64,000 nucleotides of DNA from an uncultured Robinsoniella sp. (GCA_900540475.1 UQGG01000001.1:186001-250000); one strand, 5' to 3'; positions 32,852-42,311 are shown, counted from the first letter of the stretch. Notes: generated by a model from the sequence alone, not told the origin. Numbers and translations: made by a program.

Positions 32852-34654
32852 TTAATTACCTGCCCTTTCCTGTTCTATCCGCTCTGCCAAGTCATTCAGG
32901 TATTCCCAGCGCTGCATTTTATCATCCAGTTTTTCTAAGAGTTCTTCCTTTTGCTGCATTAATTCTCCTAGTTTCCCATAATTACTGGCTGCTTCCAGCA
33001 TTTCCTCTTCCAGCTGTTTCAGCTGTTTTTCAAGCTTTTCAATATCTTCATCAATTGTTTCAAAATCTTTTTGTTCCTGATAGGTAAACTTTAATTTCTT
33101 TTCTTTTATTTTTACACTTTTTGTTTCTTTTGGTTGAACCGTTGTTTGATTTTCAATGGAAGAATTACGCAGTTCGCAGGCGATAAGATAATCCGAATAT
33201 CCGCCTTCGTATTGCTGTATCACTCCATTTTCTTCGAATGCAAAAATCCTGCGAACCACCCGGTCCAGAAAATAACGGTCATGGGATACGGTTATTACAA
33301 TGCCGTCAAAACTGTCCAGATAATCTTCCAGAATTGTCAGTGTCTGTATATCCAGATCATTGGTAGGCTCATCCAGAATTAATACATTTGGTGCAGTCAT
33401 CAGAATACGAAGGAGAAACAGACGCCGCTTTTCCCCTCCGGACAGTTTGCCGATGAGGTTCCACTGCATAGTCCCATCAAATAAAAACCGCTCCAGCATC
33501 TGGGATGCAGTGATGGTACCTTCTGTGGTCTGCACATATTCCCCGGCTTCCCTGATATAATCGATTACTTTCATGGAATCATCCATGGCTTCACTTTCCT
33601 GTGAAAAATAGCCGATTTTCACAGTTTGTCCAATATCGATGGTACCGCTGTCCGCCTCCGCAATGCCATTTATAATTTTAAGCAGGGTGCTTTTACCGCA
33701 TCCATTGGGTCCGATAATTCCAATACGCTCCCCTTTCAGGAAAATATAGGAATAATCCCGGAACAGGACTTTTTCTCCGTAGGACTTGGAAAGACCGGTT
33801 ACTTCGATTGTTTTGCGTCCCAGCCTTGATGAAATGGAGTTCATCTCCACAGACAGATCCTCCTGAGGACCTTTACGCTCCTGCATATCCTCAATTCTTG
33901 CAATATGGGCTTTTTGCTTGGTTGAACGTGCCCTGGCACCTCTTGCAAGCCATTCCAGCTCTGTTTTTAAAATACTCTGGCGCTTGCGTTCTGTTGCAAG
34001 CTCCATATTCTGCCTGGCCTCTTTTAGGCGCACAAATTCAGAGTAATTTCCGGGATAACTGTAAATCTGCCCCTTATCAATTTCAACGATGCGGTTAGAG
34101 ACACGATCCAGAAAATAACGGTCATGGGTAACCATAATCAGTGCGCCTCTAAACTGGTTCAAATACTCCTCAAGCCATTCAGACATGGCATTATCCAGGT
34201 GGTTGGTCGGTTCGTCCAGTATCAGGATATCCGTTGTTGCAAGCAGTATATTGGCAAGAGCCACTCTCTTTTTCTGTCCCCCGGACAACTGCCTGATCTT
34301 CTGGTCAAAGTCTACTATTTCCAGCTTATTCAGCATGGCTTTTGCTTCGCTCTCCAATGACCATTCGTTTAATTTTGTCTTATTTTGATGCATCACTGCT
34401 TCAAGAGCAGTCATATCCTCATTAAATTCAGGATTCTGTGACAGAAAGCGGATGGTAACCTGATTGCCTTTGGTTACCTTGCCGGAATCCGGAATCTCCA
34501 GTCCCGCAGCTATTTTCAGCAGCGTGGACTTGCCTGTTCCGTTGATCCCGATCAGACCGACCTTATCTCCTTCATTAATACTAAAATCAGCCTGGTCAAA
34601 TAATTTCCGTTCCGTAAAAGCATGTGTCAGATTTTCTATTGTCAATAAATTCAT
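32852..34654 (-). CDS. ABC-F family ATPase (Uup-like)
   Basis: 600 residues with two nucleotide-binding domains and no membrane segments. Walker A motifs GINGTGKST and GPNGCGKST, signatures LSGGQKKR and LSGGEKRR and Walker B LILDEPTN (twice) are present, with the inter-domain linker typical of ABC-F and a C-terminal coiled coil (~515-595) as in Uup. ABC-F proteins act on ribosomes or nucleic acids, some protecting against antibiotics; housekeeping Uup-like function is more likely here. It lies between exoA (15-base gap) and the GlgX-like gene (2-base gap). Confidence 0.9.
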   Translation of the reverse strand: MNLLTIENLTHAFTERKLFDQADFSINEGDKVGLIGINGTGKSTLLKIAAGLEIPDSGKVTKGNQVTIRFLSQNPEFNEDMTALEAVMHQNKTKLNEWSLESEAKAMLNKLEIVDFDQKIRQLSGGQKKRVALANILLATTDILILDEPTNHLDNAMSEWLEEYLNQFRGALIMVTHDRYFLDRVSNRIVEIDKGQIYSYPGNYSEFVRLKEARQNMELATERKRQSILKTELEWLARGARARSTKQKAHIARIEDMQERKGPQEDLSVEMNSISSRLGRKTIEVTGLSKSYGEKVLFRDYSYIFLKGERIGIIGPNGCGKSTLLKIINGIAEADSGTIDIGQTVKIGYFSQESEAMDDSMKVIDYIREAGEYVQTTEGTITASQMLERFLFDGTMQWNLIGKLSGGEKRRLFLLRILMTAPNVLILDEPTNDLDIQTLTILEDYLDSFDGIVITVSHDRYFLDRVVRRIFAFEENGVIQQYEGGYSDYLIACELRNSSIENQTTVQPKETKSVKIKEKKLKFTYQEQKDFETIDEDIEKLEKQLKQLEEEMLEAASNYGKLGELMQQKEELLEKLDDKMQRWEYLNDLAERIEQERAGN

Positions 34655-34669
34655 AAGCTTTTTCCTATT

Positions 34670-35425
34670 CTATAGATCGATGTCTAATTCTACCGGGCAA
34701 TGGTCGGAACCGAATACTTCCGTATGGATCTTTGCGTCCTGCAGCTTGTCTTTTAATGATTCCGAAACGCAGAAATAGTCTATTCTCCATCCTGCATTCT
34801 TATCCCTGGCTTTAAAACGGTATGACCACCAGGAGTATACCCCTTCCTGATCCGGATAAAAATGCCGATAGGAATCGATAAATCCGGAGTGGACAACCTG
34901 TGTGAATTTGTCCCGTTCTTCATCGGTAAATCCGGCATTTTTACGGTTTGTCTTTGGATTCTTAAGATCGATCTCTGTATGTGCTACATTTAAGTCTCCG
35001 CAGAAAATTACCGGTTTGCTCTCTTCCAGCTGTTTCAGATATTGAAGGAAATCATCCTCCCACTGCATCCGGTACGGAAGCCTTGCCAGTTCATTCTGAG
35101 AATTGGGCGTATAAACTGTAACCAGGTAAAAATCCTGGAATTCCAGAGTAATTACCCTGCCTTCCTGGTCGTGTTCTTCCATGTCGATGCCATAGCGGAC
35201 ACTCACCGGCTCTTCTTTTGTAAATACTGCGGTGCCGGAATACCCCTTCTTTACCGCATAGTTCCAATACTGGTGGTACCCTTTTAAATCCAGATCTATC
35301 TGCCCTGCCTGCAGCTTGCTTTCCTGGATACAGAAAATATCAGCATCTATATCCTGAAAAAAATCCAAAAAACCTTTTTGGACGCAGGCGCGCAGTCCAT
35401 TTACATTCCATGATATTAATTTCAT
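34670..35425 (-). CDS. exoA: Exodeoxyribonuclease III (AP endonuclease)
   Basis: 251 residues of the endonuclease/exonuclease/phosphatase fold. Catalytic motifs: ISWNVNGLRA, CIQESK (metal Glu), VTVYTPNS, FCGDLNVAH, GWRIDYFCVS and GSDHCPVEL at the C terminus. The enzyme cuts DNA at abasic sites in base excision repair. ATG at 35423-35425 has AAAGG about 8 bases upstream; 16 further in-frame codons upstream do not resemble the family. It heads a four-gene operon from its own promoter. Confidence 0.96.
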   Translation of the reverse strand: MKLISWNVNGLRACVQKGFLDFFQDIDADIFCIQESKLQAGQIDLDLKGYHQYWNYAVKKGYSGTAVFTKEEPVSVRYGIDMEEHDQEGRVITLEFQDFYLVTVYTPNSQNELARLPYRMQWEDDFLQYLKQLEESKPVIFCGDLNVAHTEIDLKNPKTNRKNAGFTDEERDKFTQVVHSGFIDSYRHFYPDQEGVYSWWSYRFKARDKNAGWRIDYFCVSESLKDKLQDAKIHTEVFGSDHCPVELDIDL

Positions 35426-35499
35426 ATAATTACCTTTGCAAATTACAGGATGACCTGCAATAAGCCCTTTCACTTTCGTCTACTCACATAGATAGATTG

Positions 35500-35528
35500 A
35501 TTATAATATACCGAATCGTAAAAGTAAA
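35500..35528 (-). promoter_or_regulatory. Promoter for the exoA operon
   Basis: Minus-strand TTTACT (35523-35528), 17 bases, TATAAT (35500-35505). Confidence 0.65.
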
Positions 35529-35614
35529 GGTCGTTTGTGCACAGAAACGCGCTTGGTGTGTCATTCAATAGGACTTTAATTATGTACTGAATAAAATCCA
35601 ATCCCAATTCTACC

Positions 35615-35643
35615 TTGCATTTTGTGTCTGGTTACACTAAACT
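35615..35643 (+). promoter_or_regulatory. Putative promoter for the ClC transporter gene
   Basis: TTGCAT (35615-35620), 17 bases, TAAACT (35638-35643). The resulting leader is about 40 bases, too short for a riboswitch. Confidence 0.5.
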
Positions 35644-35689
35644 AAAAGAAAGAGAAATTATATAAAGATTAGAGGTTGATTACATAATC

Positions 35690-36949
35690 ATGAGAAGTAA
35701 ATTCAAGATTCATCTGCGTTACTCTATGGATTTCACATTCATTTTCTTTAAGTGGGTTCTGTGCGCAATATTGATGGGGGTGATCTGCGGAGCAATCGGA
35801 ACCGCATTTCATTTCAGCGTTCACTATGCATCGGATCTATTGTCTGTCCACCCTTGGCTGCTTTATCTGCTGCCGGTTTCCGGTCTGCTCATTGGATTCC
35901 TGTACAAAATCTGTAAAATGGAAAATGATAAGGGAACCAACAGTATACTGCAATCCATCCGGACCTCTCAGGAGGCACCCGCCAGACTGGCACCCCTGAT
36001 ATTTATCGGTACTACGCTAACCCACCTGTGCGGCGGTTCTTCCGGCCGTGAAGGGGCAGCTCTTCAGATTGGGGGCAGCATCGGTACCTGGTTTGGACAT
36101 TTCATCCATTTGAATGAAAAAGACCGCCATTTGATTACGATGTGCGGTATGAGTGCTCTCTTCTCTGCCGTCTTTTCCACACCGATTACCGCTGCTTTCT
36201 TCTGCATGGAGGTGATCAGCGTGGGCATCATTCATTACAGTGCATTTGTGCCCTGTCTGATCTCTGCAATTATAGCAAATCATCTGGCTTCGTATCTGGG
36301 AGTAGAACCTACTACCTTCTCCGTACCGCTTCCACATACATTTGCTCTTCCGCTGGGCGGAAAAATTATTGTGCTGGCGGCGGTCTGTGCACTGGTAAGC
36401 ATGATTTTTTGCATTACCATGCATAAAGCGGGGGAACTTTACCAAAAATATCTGAAAAACATGTATCTCCGCTATTTTGTGGGCGGCTGCCTGGTGGTTG
36501 GATTAACACTTCTTGTTGGTACCCGTGATTACAATGGTACCGGAATGAATTTAATTCATAAGGCGATGAACGGGGAAACAAGGCCGGAAGCTTTTTTACT
36601 GAAAATGCTCTTCACGGCAGTTACTTTAGGTGCTGGATTTAAAGGGGGAGAAATTGTTCCTTCCTTTTGTATCGGAGCGACTTTGGGCGCTGCCGTGGGA
36701 AGTCTTCTTGGCATGGATCCGGGACTTGCCGCTGCCATTGGTCTGGTATCTTTATTCTGTGGGGTTATCAATTGTCCGATTGCATCGATTCTCCTGAGCA
36801 TCGAGCTTTTTGGCTCATCCAATCTGCTGTTATTCTGTATTGCCTGCGGGGTCAGTTATATGCTCTCCGGCTACTATGGTATTTACAGTGCCCAGAGAAT
36901 CATGTATTCTAAACTGCATCCGCAATTTATTAACAAACAGACAAAATAA
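35690..36949 (+). CDS. ClC-family anion channel/antiporter, possibly fluoride type
   Basis: 419 residues, about ten or more membrane helices. The gating-glutamate motif SSGREGAALQIGG is present. The segment corresponding to GSGIP of classical ClC proteins reads GTNSI, and the helix N segment reads GFKGGEIVPSFCIGATLG rather than GGIFAP, features I associate with the fluoride/proton antiporter (CLC-F) branch. There are no CBS domains. Either chloride or fluoride export is possible. The start at ATG 35690 is weakly supported: AGAGG lies 16 bases upstream; an ATG at residue 13 is an alternative. No fluoride riboswitch is seen. Confidence 0.85.
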   Translation: MRSKFKIHLRYSMDFTFIFFKWVLCAILMGVICGAIGTAFHFSVHYASDLLSVHPWLLYLLPVSGLLIGFLYKICKMENDKGTNSILQSIRTSQEAPARLAPLIFIGTTLTHLCGGSSGREGAALQIGGSIGTWFGHFIHLNEKDRHLITMCGMSALFSAVFSTPITAAFFCMEVISVGIIHYSAFVPCLISAIIANHLASYLGVEPTTFSVPLPHTFALPLGGKIIVLAAVCALVSMIFCITMHKAGELYQKYLKNMYLRYFVGGCLVVGLTLLVGTRDYNGTGMNLIHKAMNGETRPEAFLLKMLFTAVTLGAGFKGGEIVPSFCIGATLGAAVGSLLGMDPGLAAAIGLVSLFCGVINCPIASILLSIELFGSSNLLLFCIACGVSYMLSGYYGIYSAQRIMYSKLHPQFINKQTK

Positions 36950-37027
36950 AGGCTTGCAATTCTATTGCACATCTGATAAAGTGATGAGGAGATACTAAAT
37001 AATAACATTTAAAGCGAGGTACTTACT

Positions 37028-37411
37028 ATGAGCGAACATGAACACGATTTAGACTGCAGTGGCGGCTGTGATTCCTGTGGATGCGGATGTGACCACGATC
37101 ACGAAGAAGGTGCTACCGTAACTCTTACTATGGATAATGGCGACGTTGTCGAATGTGCGGTATTAACAATATTCCCGGCTAATGACAAAGAATATATTGC
37201 CCTTCTTCCATTAAATGAAGAGGGTGAAAACGATGAGGGAGAAGTTTTCTTATATCGCTTCTCAGAAGAAAATGGCAATCCAATGTTAGAAAATATCGAA
37301 GACGATGACGAATATGAAGTTGCAGCTGATGCATTTGATGAGTTTCTGGATGGACAGGAATATGATGAAATCGTAGATGCTGAAGAAGACGACGAAGAAG
37401 AAGAAAAATAA
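37028..37411 (+). CDS. DUF1292 family protein with Cys/His-rich N terminus
   Basis: 127 residues. The N-terminal ~28 residues are dense in metal-ligand residues (HEHDLDCSGGCDSCGCGCDH), followed by a DUF1292 domain (ATVTLTMDNGDVVECAVLTIF, then IALLPLNEEGENDEGEVFLYRF) and a highly acidic C terminus. DUF1292 proteins are small, common in Firmicutes and of unknown function; the Cys/His segment suggests zinc or other metal binding. GAGG lies about 9 bases upstream of the ATG. It stands 78 bases after the ClC gene and before a terminator. Confidence 0.82.
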   Translation: MSEHEHDLDCSGGCDSCGCGCDHDHEEGATVTLTMDNGDVVECAVLTIFPANDKEYIALLPLNEEGENDEGEVFLYRFSEENGNPMLENIEDDDEYEVAADAFDEFLDGQEYDEIVDAEEDDEEEEK

Positions 37412-37448
37412 GCTTTGTCCGTAATGATGCGCATATTTGAAATATCAG

Positions 37449-37484
37449 AAATCCCCCGCCGTTGAATCTGGCAGGGGATTTTTA
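37449..37484 (+). terminator. Terminator after the DUF1292 gene
   Basis: AAATCCCC (37449-37456) pairs with GGGGATTT (37474-37481), extended inside by CC/GG, then TTTTAATTT. Confidence 0.75.
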
Positions 37485-37492
37485 ATTTCATT

Positions 37493-37529
37493 AAAAAAGC
37501 AGCACCACATTAACATGGTACTGCTTTTT
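37493..37529. terminator. Bidirectional terminator between DUF1292 and helicase genes
   Basis: AAAAAAGCAG..CCA (37493-37507) pairs with TGG..CTGCTTTTT (37516-37529). It serves the helicase gene on the minus strand and backs up the previous terminator. Confidence 0.8.
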
Positions 37530-37556
37530 CACATCTTTCAGATATTCATTAAGTAA

Positions 37557-39401
37557 TCAACCGGCTGTTTTCACATCCTGTTTCAAATTTTCCAAAAACA
37601 CAGATGGCATCAGATTTTTCCCATATCGTTCCCGGATGGAATACATATGGAGATGTTCCTTTGCTCTTGTCATACCAACATAGAACATCCGCCGTTCTTC
37701 CTGCATGTCCGCATCCAGGATGGCTTTGCGGTGGGGGATAATTCCTTCATTGATATCAATAATAAATACATTGGCAAACTCCAGCCCTTTGGAGCTGTGC
37801 AGTGTGGTAAAGGTGACTGCATTCGATATTTTGTTCTGCTCTTTAGCCTGATCGTTCAAAGCCTTTGTATATTCTTCAATATGGGCAAACCAGGCTTCAA
37901 AAGTCTTAAAGTCCTTGGCGCCCTCCTGCATTTCATTCAGGATCTCATACAGGTCTTCTACTTTGATTTTGCGAAAATCAGCATATTCATTTAAGTATGC
38001 TTCATATCCGATACCGTGGCGTATGAAATTAATTGCCGCATAGGGTGTCATCCTCTTTAAGATATTCAGCTGATATTCCAGCTGCTCAATCCGCTCTACT
38101 ACCCAGTGCTTGTCGTCATAGTATTTTTTCAGGTTCTCTAAAGATACCTGGGCTTCATCCACACATTCTCTCCCGATATACCGGTTTGGACGGTTCATAA
38201 CCTGAAGAAATTCCCGGCGTTCTCGGCTTCCCAGTGCCAGGTGAATGTAGCTGATCACATTTTTTGCAATCCAGTGATCATAGATATTGGGCATACTGTC
38301 TCTCATTTTAAATGGAATGTTGTATTCCATGAATTTTTCAACCAACAGCCGTGCATCTGTATTTGTCCGAAATAAAATGGCAATATCGCTGTACTGGTAA
38401 TCCTCTTTGATGTACTCCTGTACTTTTTTTATGATATGGGCACATTCCTGAGGCTGGTTAGCAAATGTGTGCAGTTCGATTTTATCACCGGATTCTTTGA
38501 CTTCTTTCATATTCTTTTGAAAACGCATCTGGTTGTGGCGGATCACAAGCTCCGCTGCTTTCACAATATTTCCGGTACAGCGGAAGTTCTGGTCCAGCAG
38601 GATGGTCTTCGTATCTTTAAATTCTTTTGGAAAATTCAGCATAATTTCCGGTTTCGCACCCCGGAACCGGTAAATGGACTGATCGTCATCTCCAACGATA
38701 AAAATATTATTTTCCGGAGCAGCCAGCATTTTCACGATTTCATATTGAATTTTGTTGATATCCTGAAATTCATCCACCAATATGTATCGGTACCGGTTTT
38801 GCCAGCCCAGGAGTATATCCGGTCTTTCTTTTAATAACTGGTACGTATAAACCAGCATATCATCAAAGTCCAGGCGATTTTCCTTTTCCAGGCGCTGCTG
38901 GTATTTTTGATAAATGTCTCGGAATACATTTTCCGAACAGGTGGATGAATAATAGTGTTCTAATGGGATCTGATCATTTTTTACGAGACTGATTTCAGTA
39001 ATAATGTTTCCGATAAAATCCGCCTCATCTTCGATATCCAGGTGCATCCGCTCTATAATATCCTTCAGATATTGATGCTTCAGGTCCTCACGGAGTATAT
39101 TGTCTCCGGTAAAGTGATAAGCATGTTTTAAGATACCGAAAAAGATTGCATGGAAGGTTCCAAAGGTAACCTGTGTCTGCTCCTGTTCCATTAAACGTAA
39201 AAAACGCTGCCGCATTTCCTGTGCCGCCGCTTTTGTAAAAGTAATGACCAGTATTTCCATGGGATTGATCCCATAGTTCTGAATCAGATATTTTGTCCGC
39301 TCTGTGATAACGGTCGTTTTTCCGGAACCGGGTCCGGCGAGCACGATCATGGGACCATCTTTGTGGGTAATCGCCCGCGACTGAGCCTTAGTAAAACTCA
39401 T
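37557..39401 (-). CDS. UvrD/PcrA-like superfamily 1 DNA helicase
   Basis: 614 residues, shorter than PcrA (~720). All SF1A motifs are visible: Q-motif TKAQSRAI, Walker A AGPGSGKTTV, FTKAAAQEMRQR, Walker B ILVDEFQDIN, GDDDQSIYRFRGA, LDQNFRC, TFTTLHSSKGLEF and YVGMTRAKEHL. It should be a 3'-5' DNA translocase or helicase in repair or replication restart. The ATG at 39399-39401 is selected since GGAGG lies 8 bases upstream; in-frame ATGs at residues -5 and -19 lack ribosome sites. The compact size suggests a specialised paralogue rather than PcrA itself. Confidence 0.92.
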   Translation of the reverse strand: MSFTKAQSRAITHKDGPMIVLAGPGSGKTTVITERTKYLIQNYGINPMEILVITFTKAAAQEMRQRFLRLMEQEQTQVTFGTFHAIFFGILKHAYHFTGDNILREDLKHQYLKDIIERMHLDIEDEADFIGNIITEISLVKNDQIPLEHYYSSTCSENVFRDIYQKYQQRLEKENRLDFDDMLVYTYQLLKERPDILLGWQNRYRYILVDEFQDINKIQYEIVKMLAAPENNIFIVGDDDQSIYRFRGAKPEIMLNFPKEFKDTKTILLDQNFRCTGNIVKAAELVIRHNQMRFQKNMKEVKESGDKIELHTFANQPQECAHIIKKVQEYIKEDYQYSDIAILFRTNTDARLLVEKFMEYNIPFKMRDSMPNIYDHWIAKNVISYIHLALGSRERREFLQVMNRPNRYIGRECVDEAQVSLENLKKYYDDKHWVVERIEQLEYQLNILKRMTPYAAINFIRHGIGYEAYLNEYADFRKIKVEDLYEILNEMQEGAKDFKTFEAWFAHIEEYTKALNDQAKEQNKISNAVTFTTLHSSKGLEFANVFIIDINEGIIPHRKAILDADMQEERRMFYVGMTRAKEHLHMYSIRERYGKNLMPSVFLENLKQDVKTAG

Positions 39402-39460
39402 TCGTATTTCCTCCATTCGCGCACCCAGTGCGCCTAAAATCAGCTTTATAGCCCTCAATA

Positions 39461-39486
39461 GGGACGGTGCATGGTTGCACCGCCCC
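39461..39486 (-). other. GC-rich hairpin between gltX and helicase genes
   Basis: GGGACGGTGCA (39461-39471) and TGCACCGCCCC (39476-39486) pair with one mismatch and a 4-base loop. No T-run follows on the minus strand, so it may be a stability element or a weak terminator. Confidence 0.45.
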
Positions 39487-39531
39487 CCAACTGGCTGTAT
39501 TTATGATCCTTTAGTACAGCTTCGTATATTA

Positions 39532-40983
39532 CTAGTTACCCAATTTTTCAATTGCTGCTTTGATGCGGGCAATTGATTCTTCCTTACCAATGATTTCCAT
39601 GATCTCTGTAGCACCTGCCGGTGTCATCTGTTTTCCGGATACAGCGGTACGAACCGGCCACATAACATATCCATTTTTACATCCTTTTTCCGATACATAA
39701 GAGGAAAGCAGGGCATATAAAGCATCATTGCTGTAGTCATCCTGATTTTCCAACAGAGGAAGAAGATCTTTTAAAACAGCGAGAGAAGTCTCTTCATTTG
39801 TTTTCATTTTCTTATGGGTGTACATGGCACTGTCATATTCCGGAACGATTTCAAAGAAATCAATTAAATCGGGGATATCCGGGAATACTTCGATTCTGCT
39901 CTTTACCATTTCTGCAATCTTTTTTAAATCCAGGTCTTTGGTAATCACCTGTTTGATAAATGGCAGCGCTTTTTCATAGAATACATCAAAATCCATAGCC
40001 TTCATATATTCGCCATTCATCCATTTTAACTTATTAATATCAAAAACAGCCGGTGATTTACTCATATGACGGTAATCAAAAGCTTCCACTAATTCTGCAA
40101 GGGAGAAGATCTCGCGGTTGTCCTGTGGGCACCATCCAAGCAAAGCTACATAGTTTACAATTGCTTCACTTAAAAATCCCTGTTCCAGCAGATCTTCATA
40201 AGAGGAATGTCCGCTTCTTTTACTTAACTTCTTATGTTCTTCGTTGGTAATCAGCGGGCAGTGTACATATACCGGCACATCCCAGCCAAATGCCTGATAC
40301 AGGCGGTTATATTTAGGTGCGGAAGATAAATATTCATTTCCCCGGACTACATGTGTAATTCCCATTAAATGATCGTCTACAACATTTGCAAAGTTATAGG
40401 TAGGATATCCGTCTGATTTAATCAAAATCATATCATCCAGTTCTGAGTTTGGTACTTCGATCGTTCCATAGATCTCGTCTTCAAACTTTGTAGTGCCTTC
40501 TTTTGGCATATTCTGACGGATTACATATGGTACTCCTGCTGCTAATTTGGATTCAATCTCTTCTTTTGGGAGGTTCAGGCAGTGTTTGTCATATACGATA
40601 ATTTCCTTTCCTGCAACTTCCTGTCTTAAGGATTCCAGGCGTTCTTTATCACAGAAACAGTAATATGCTTCGCCTTTTTCAATTAACATTTTAGCATACT
40701 TCAGGTAGATTCCCTGTGCCTGACGTTCACTCTGCACATAAGGACCTACTCCGCCGTCTTTGTCCGGACCTTCATCATGAACTAAACCTGTTTTAGCCAG
40801 GGTACGGTAAATAATATCCAGTGCGCCTTCCATAAAACGTTCCTGGTCAGTATCCTCTATTCTAAGCATAAAATCGCCGCCTTCATGCTTTGCGATTAAA
40901 TATGCGTATAATGCGGTTCTTAAGTTGCCTACATGCATACGTCCTGTAGGGCTTGGTGCAAATCGTGTTCTAACCTTACTCAT
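39532..40983 (-). CDS. gltX: Glutamyl-tRNA synthetase
   Basis: 483 residues, the usual size for the bacterial enzyme. The HIGH motif appears in FAPSPTGRMHVGNLRTALYAYL, and KLSKR (in HKKLSKRSGHSSYE) is the KMSKS equivalent; RIEDTDQERF is also typical. The C-terminal anticodon-binding domain is present. In organisms without GlnRS it also charges tRNA-Gln for later amidation; whether that applies here is unknown. The start ATG (40981-40983) has AGGAGGAG just upstream. Confidence 0.97.
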   Translation of the reverse strand: MSKVRTRFAPSPTGRMHVGNLRTALYAYLIAKHEGGDFMLRIEDTDQERFMEGALDIIYRTLAKTGLVHDEGPDKDGGVGPYVQSERQAQGIYLKYAKMLIEKGEAYYCFCDKERLESLRQEVAGKEIIVYDKHCLNLPKEEIESKLAAGVPYVIRQNMPKEGTTKFEDEIYGTIEVPNSELDDMILIKSDGYPTYNFANVVDDHLMGITHVVRGNEYLSSAPKYNRLYQAFGWDVPVYVHCPLITNEEHKKLSKRSGHSSYEDLLEQGFLSEAIVNYVALLGWCPQDNREIFSLAELVEAFDYRHMSKSPAVFDINKLKWMNGEYMKAMDFDVFYEKALPFIKQVITKDLDLKKIAEMVKSRIEVFPDIPDLIDFFEIVPEYDSAMYTHKKMKTNEETSLAVLKDLLPLLENQDDYSNDALYALLSSYVSEKGCKNGYVMWPVRTAVSGKQMTPAGATEIMEIIGKEESIARIKAAIEKLGN

Positions 40984-41032
40984 TTTATTTCTCCTCCTTC
41001 TTATATTAATGCTGAATTACAGCCTAAATCAC

Positions 41033-41062
41033 ATTATATACCGAAAGTGGTTTTTATTACAA
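41033..41062 (-). promoter_or_regulatory. Promoter for gltX
   Basis: Minus-strand TTGTAA (41057-41062), 18 bases, TATAAT (41033-41038). No T-box leader follows. Confidence 0.55.
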
Positions 41063-41139
41063 CCTTTATTTTCGATTAAATCATAAAATTTGACATTTCA
41101 TTTGCGTTATCATGAAATTGCTGATACTTATCAAAACAT

Positions 41140-41169
41140 AAAAACAGACAGTGCCAATTAAACACTGTC
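41140..41169 (-). terminator. Terminator of the fatty acid synthesis operon
   Basis: GACAGTG (41169-41163 on the minus strand) pairs with CACTGTC (41153-41147), 9-base loop, followed by TGTTTTT. It begins 10 bases after the last gene. Confidence 0.82.
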
Positions 41170-41178
41170 CGCATCTTT

Positions 41179-42234
41179 TTACTTCGTTAATTCATCCATA
41201 ATATCCTTTACATGTTCCAGCTTATCCGCCCGATATGCATTGTCACCGCAAAACAGTAATGCATCCTCTGTATTGCCTTTCGCCGCGTTGACCAGGGCTC
41301 TGGTGATGCAGTAAGGGATTGTTGCGGGATTGCATCTTTCCAGGCAATTCAGACATTTTCCGCTTAGCCCGATGCCGGGTGTGGGATGCTTCATAAATCC
41401 GTTGATAATCGCCCGCCCCGGCATTCCTACCGGACTTTTTACGATTGCGATATCTTCCTTTGCGGCATTTAGATATGTCTGTTTGTAAGCATCGCTGGCG
41501 TCACATTCATAGGTAGTAACAAAACGGGTTCCCATTTGCACACCATCGGCGCCAAGTTCAAATGCATGGTCTATATCTGCTCTGGTATAGATGCCTCCTG
41601 CAACCACAACCGGTATATGGGTTTCATGCTTATCGGCATACCCTTTTACCACACCAATGATGCCCTTGATTTCTTCTTCATAGATTTCCGGTGTAAAATG
41701 ATCCAGCTGTTCCGGTGAAAATCCCAGATGTCCGCCGGCTCTCGGTCCTTCAATGACCACCAGATCCGGAAGTCTGCCTGATTTGCGTTCCCACATTTTC
41801 AGGATCACACTGGCGGACTTGATGGTGGATACGATAGGTGCTATCTTAGTCTTACTGTCCTTCACCAATTCCGGCAGCATGGTAGGAAGCCCCGCGCCGG
41901 AGATAATTAGATCCACTCCGGACTTAACGGCAGCTTTTACATACTCCCCATAACGCTTAGTAGCGACCATGATATTGACTCCGATAATGCCGTCCTTTGC
42001 AATCTGGCGCGCTTTTTTTATTTCATTGGCAATTGCCCTTAAGTTTGTTTCAATGGGATTGCTTTCAAAGCCTTCTTCCCGATAGCCAATCTGAGCGGTG
42101 GAGATAATGCCAACACCGCCGCAGGCAGCAACATTTCCGGCAAGTCTGGACAAGCTTACGCCTACGCCCATTCCTCCCTGGATAATCGGTATTCTAGCTG
42201 TTAAATCCCCGATATTTAACGGTTTTAATTCCAT
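41179..42234 (-). CDS. FMN-dependent nitronate monooxygenase / FabK-like protein
   Basis: 351 residues of the NMO/FabK flavoprotein family: IPIIQGGMGVGVSLSRLAGNVAACGG at the N terminus, IEGPRAGGHLGFSPEQ and VVAGGIYTRADIDHAFELGADGVQMGTRF. A C-terminal cysteine cluster (GKCLNCLERCNP) is an addition not found in the FabK of this operon. It may be a nitronate monooxygenase or a second enoyl-ACP reductase; position at the end of the fab operon favours a lipid-related role but does not prove it. The ATG at 42232-42234 has AGGAGG 5 bases upstream; a longer in-frame reading is only the duplicated leader. Confidence 0.83.
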   Translation of the reverse strand: MELKPLNIGDLTARIPIIQGGMGVGVSLSRLAGNVAACGGVGIISTAQIGYREEGFESNPIETNLRAIANEIKKARQIAKDGIIGVNIMVATKRYGEYVKAAVKSGVDLIISGAGLPTMLPELVKDSKTKIAPIVSTIKSASVILKMWERKSGRLPDLVVIEGPRAGGHLGFSPEQLDHFTPEIYEEEIKGIIGVVKGYADKHETHIPVVVAGGIYTRADIDHAFELGADGVQMGTRFVTTYECDASDAYKQTYLNAAKEDIAIVKSPVGMPGRAIINGFMKHPTPGIGLSGKCLNCLERCNPATIPYCITRALVNAAKGNTEDALLFCGDNAYRADKLEHVKDIMDELTK

Positions 42235-42236
42235 TC

Positions 42237-42274
42237 TTACCTCCTGTGCATATTGGAAGCCTGCTTGCAATATG
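42237..42274 (-). repeat. 38-base direct repeat, copy next to the NMO/FabK-like gene
   Basis: On the minus strand this unit is a near-perfect hairpin (CATATTG...CAATATG, with AAGC/GCTT inside) followed by CACAGGAGGTAA, the ribosome site of the downstream gene. An identical unit lies 75 bases upstream. Confidence 0.85.
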
Positions 42275-42311
42275 CCTGAATAAGTAATGTGTAAGCGGTT
42301 TTCTTCCACAT

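Noticed and set aside
35429..35689. Fluoride (crcB) riboswitch before the ClC gene
   Set aside because: No matching core sequence was found, and the predicted leader is only about 40 bases.
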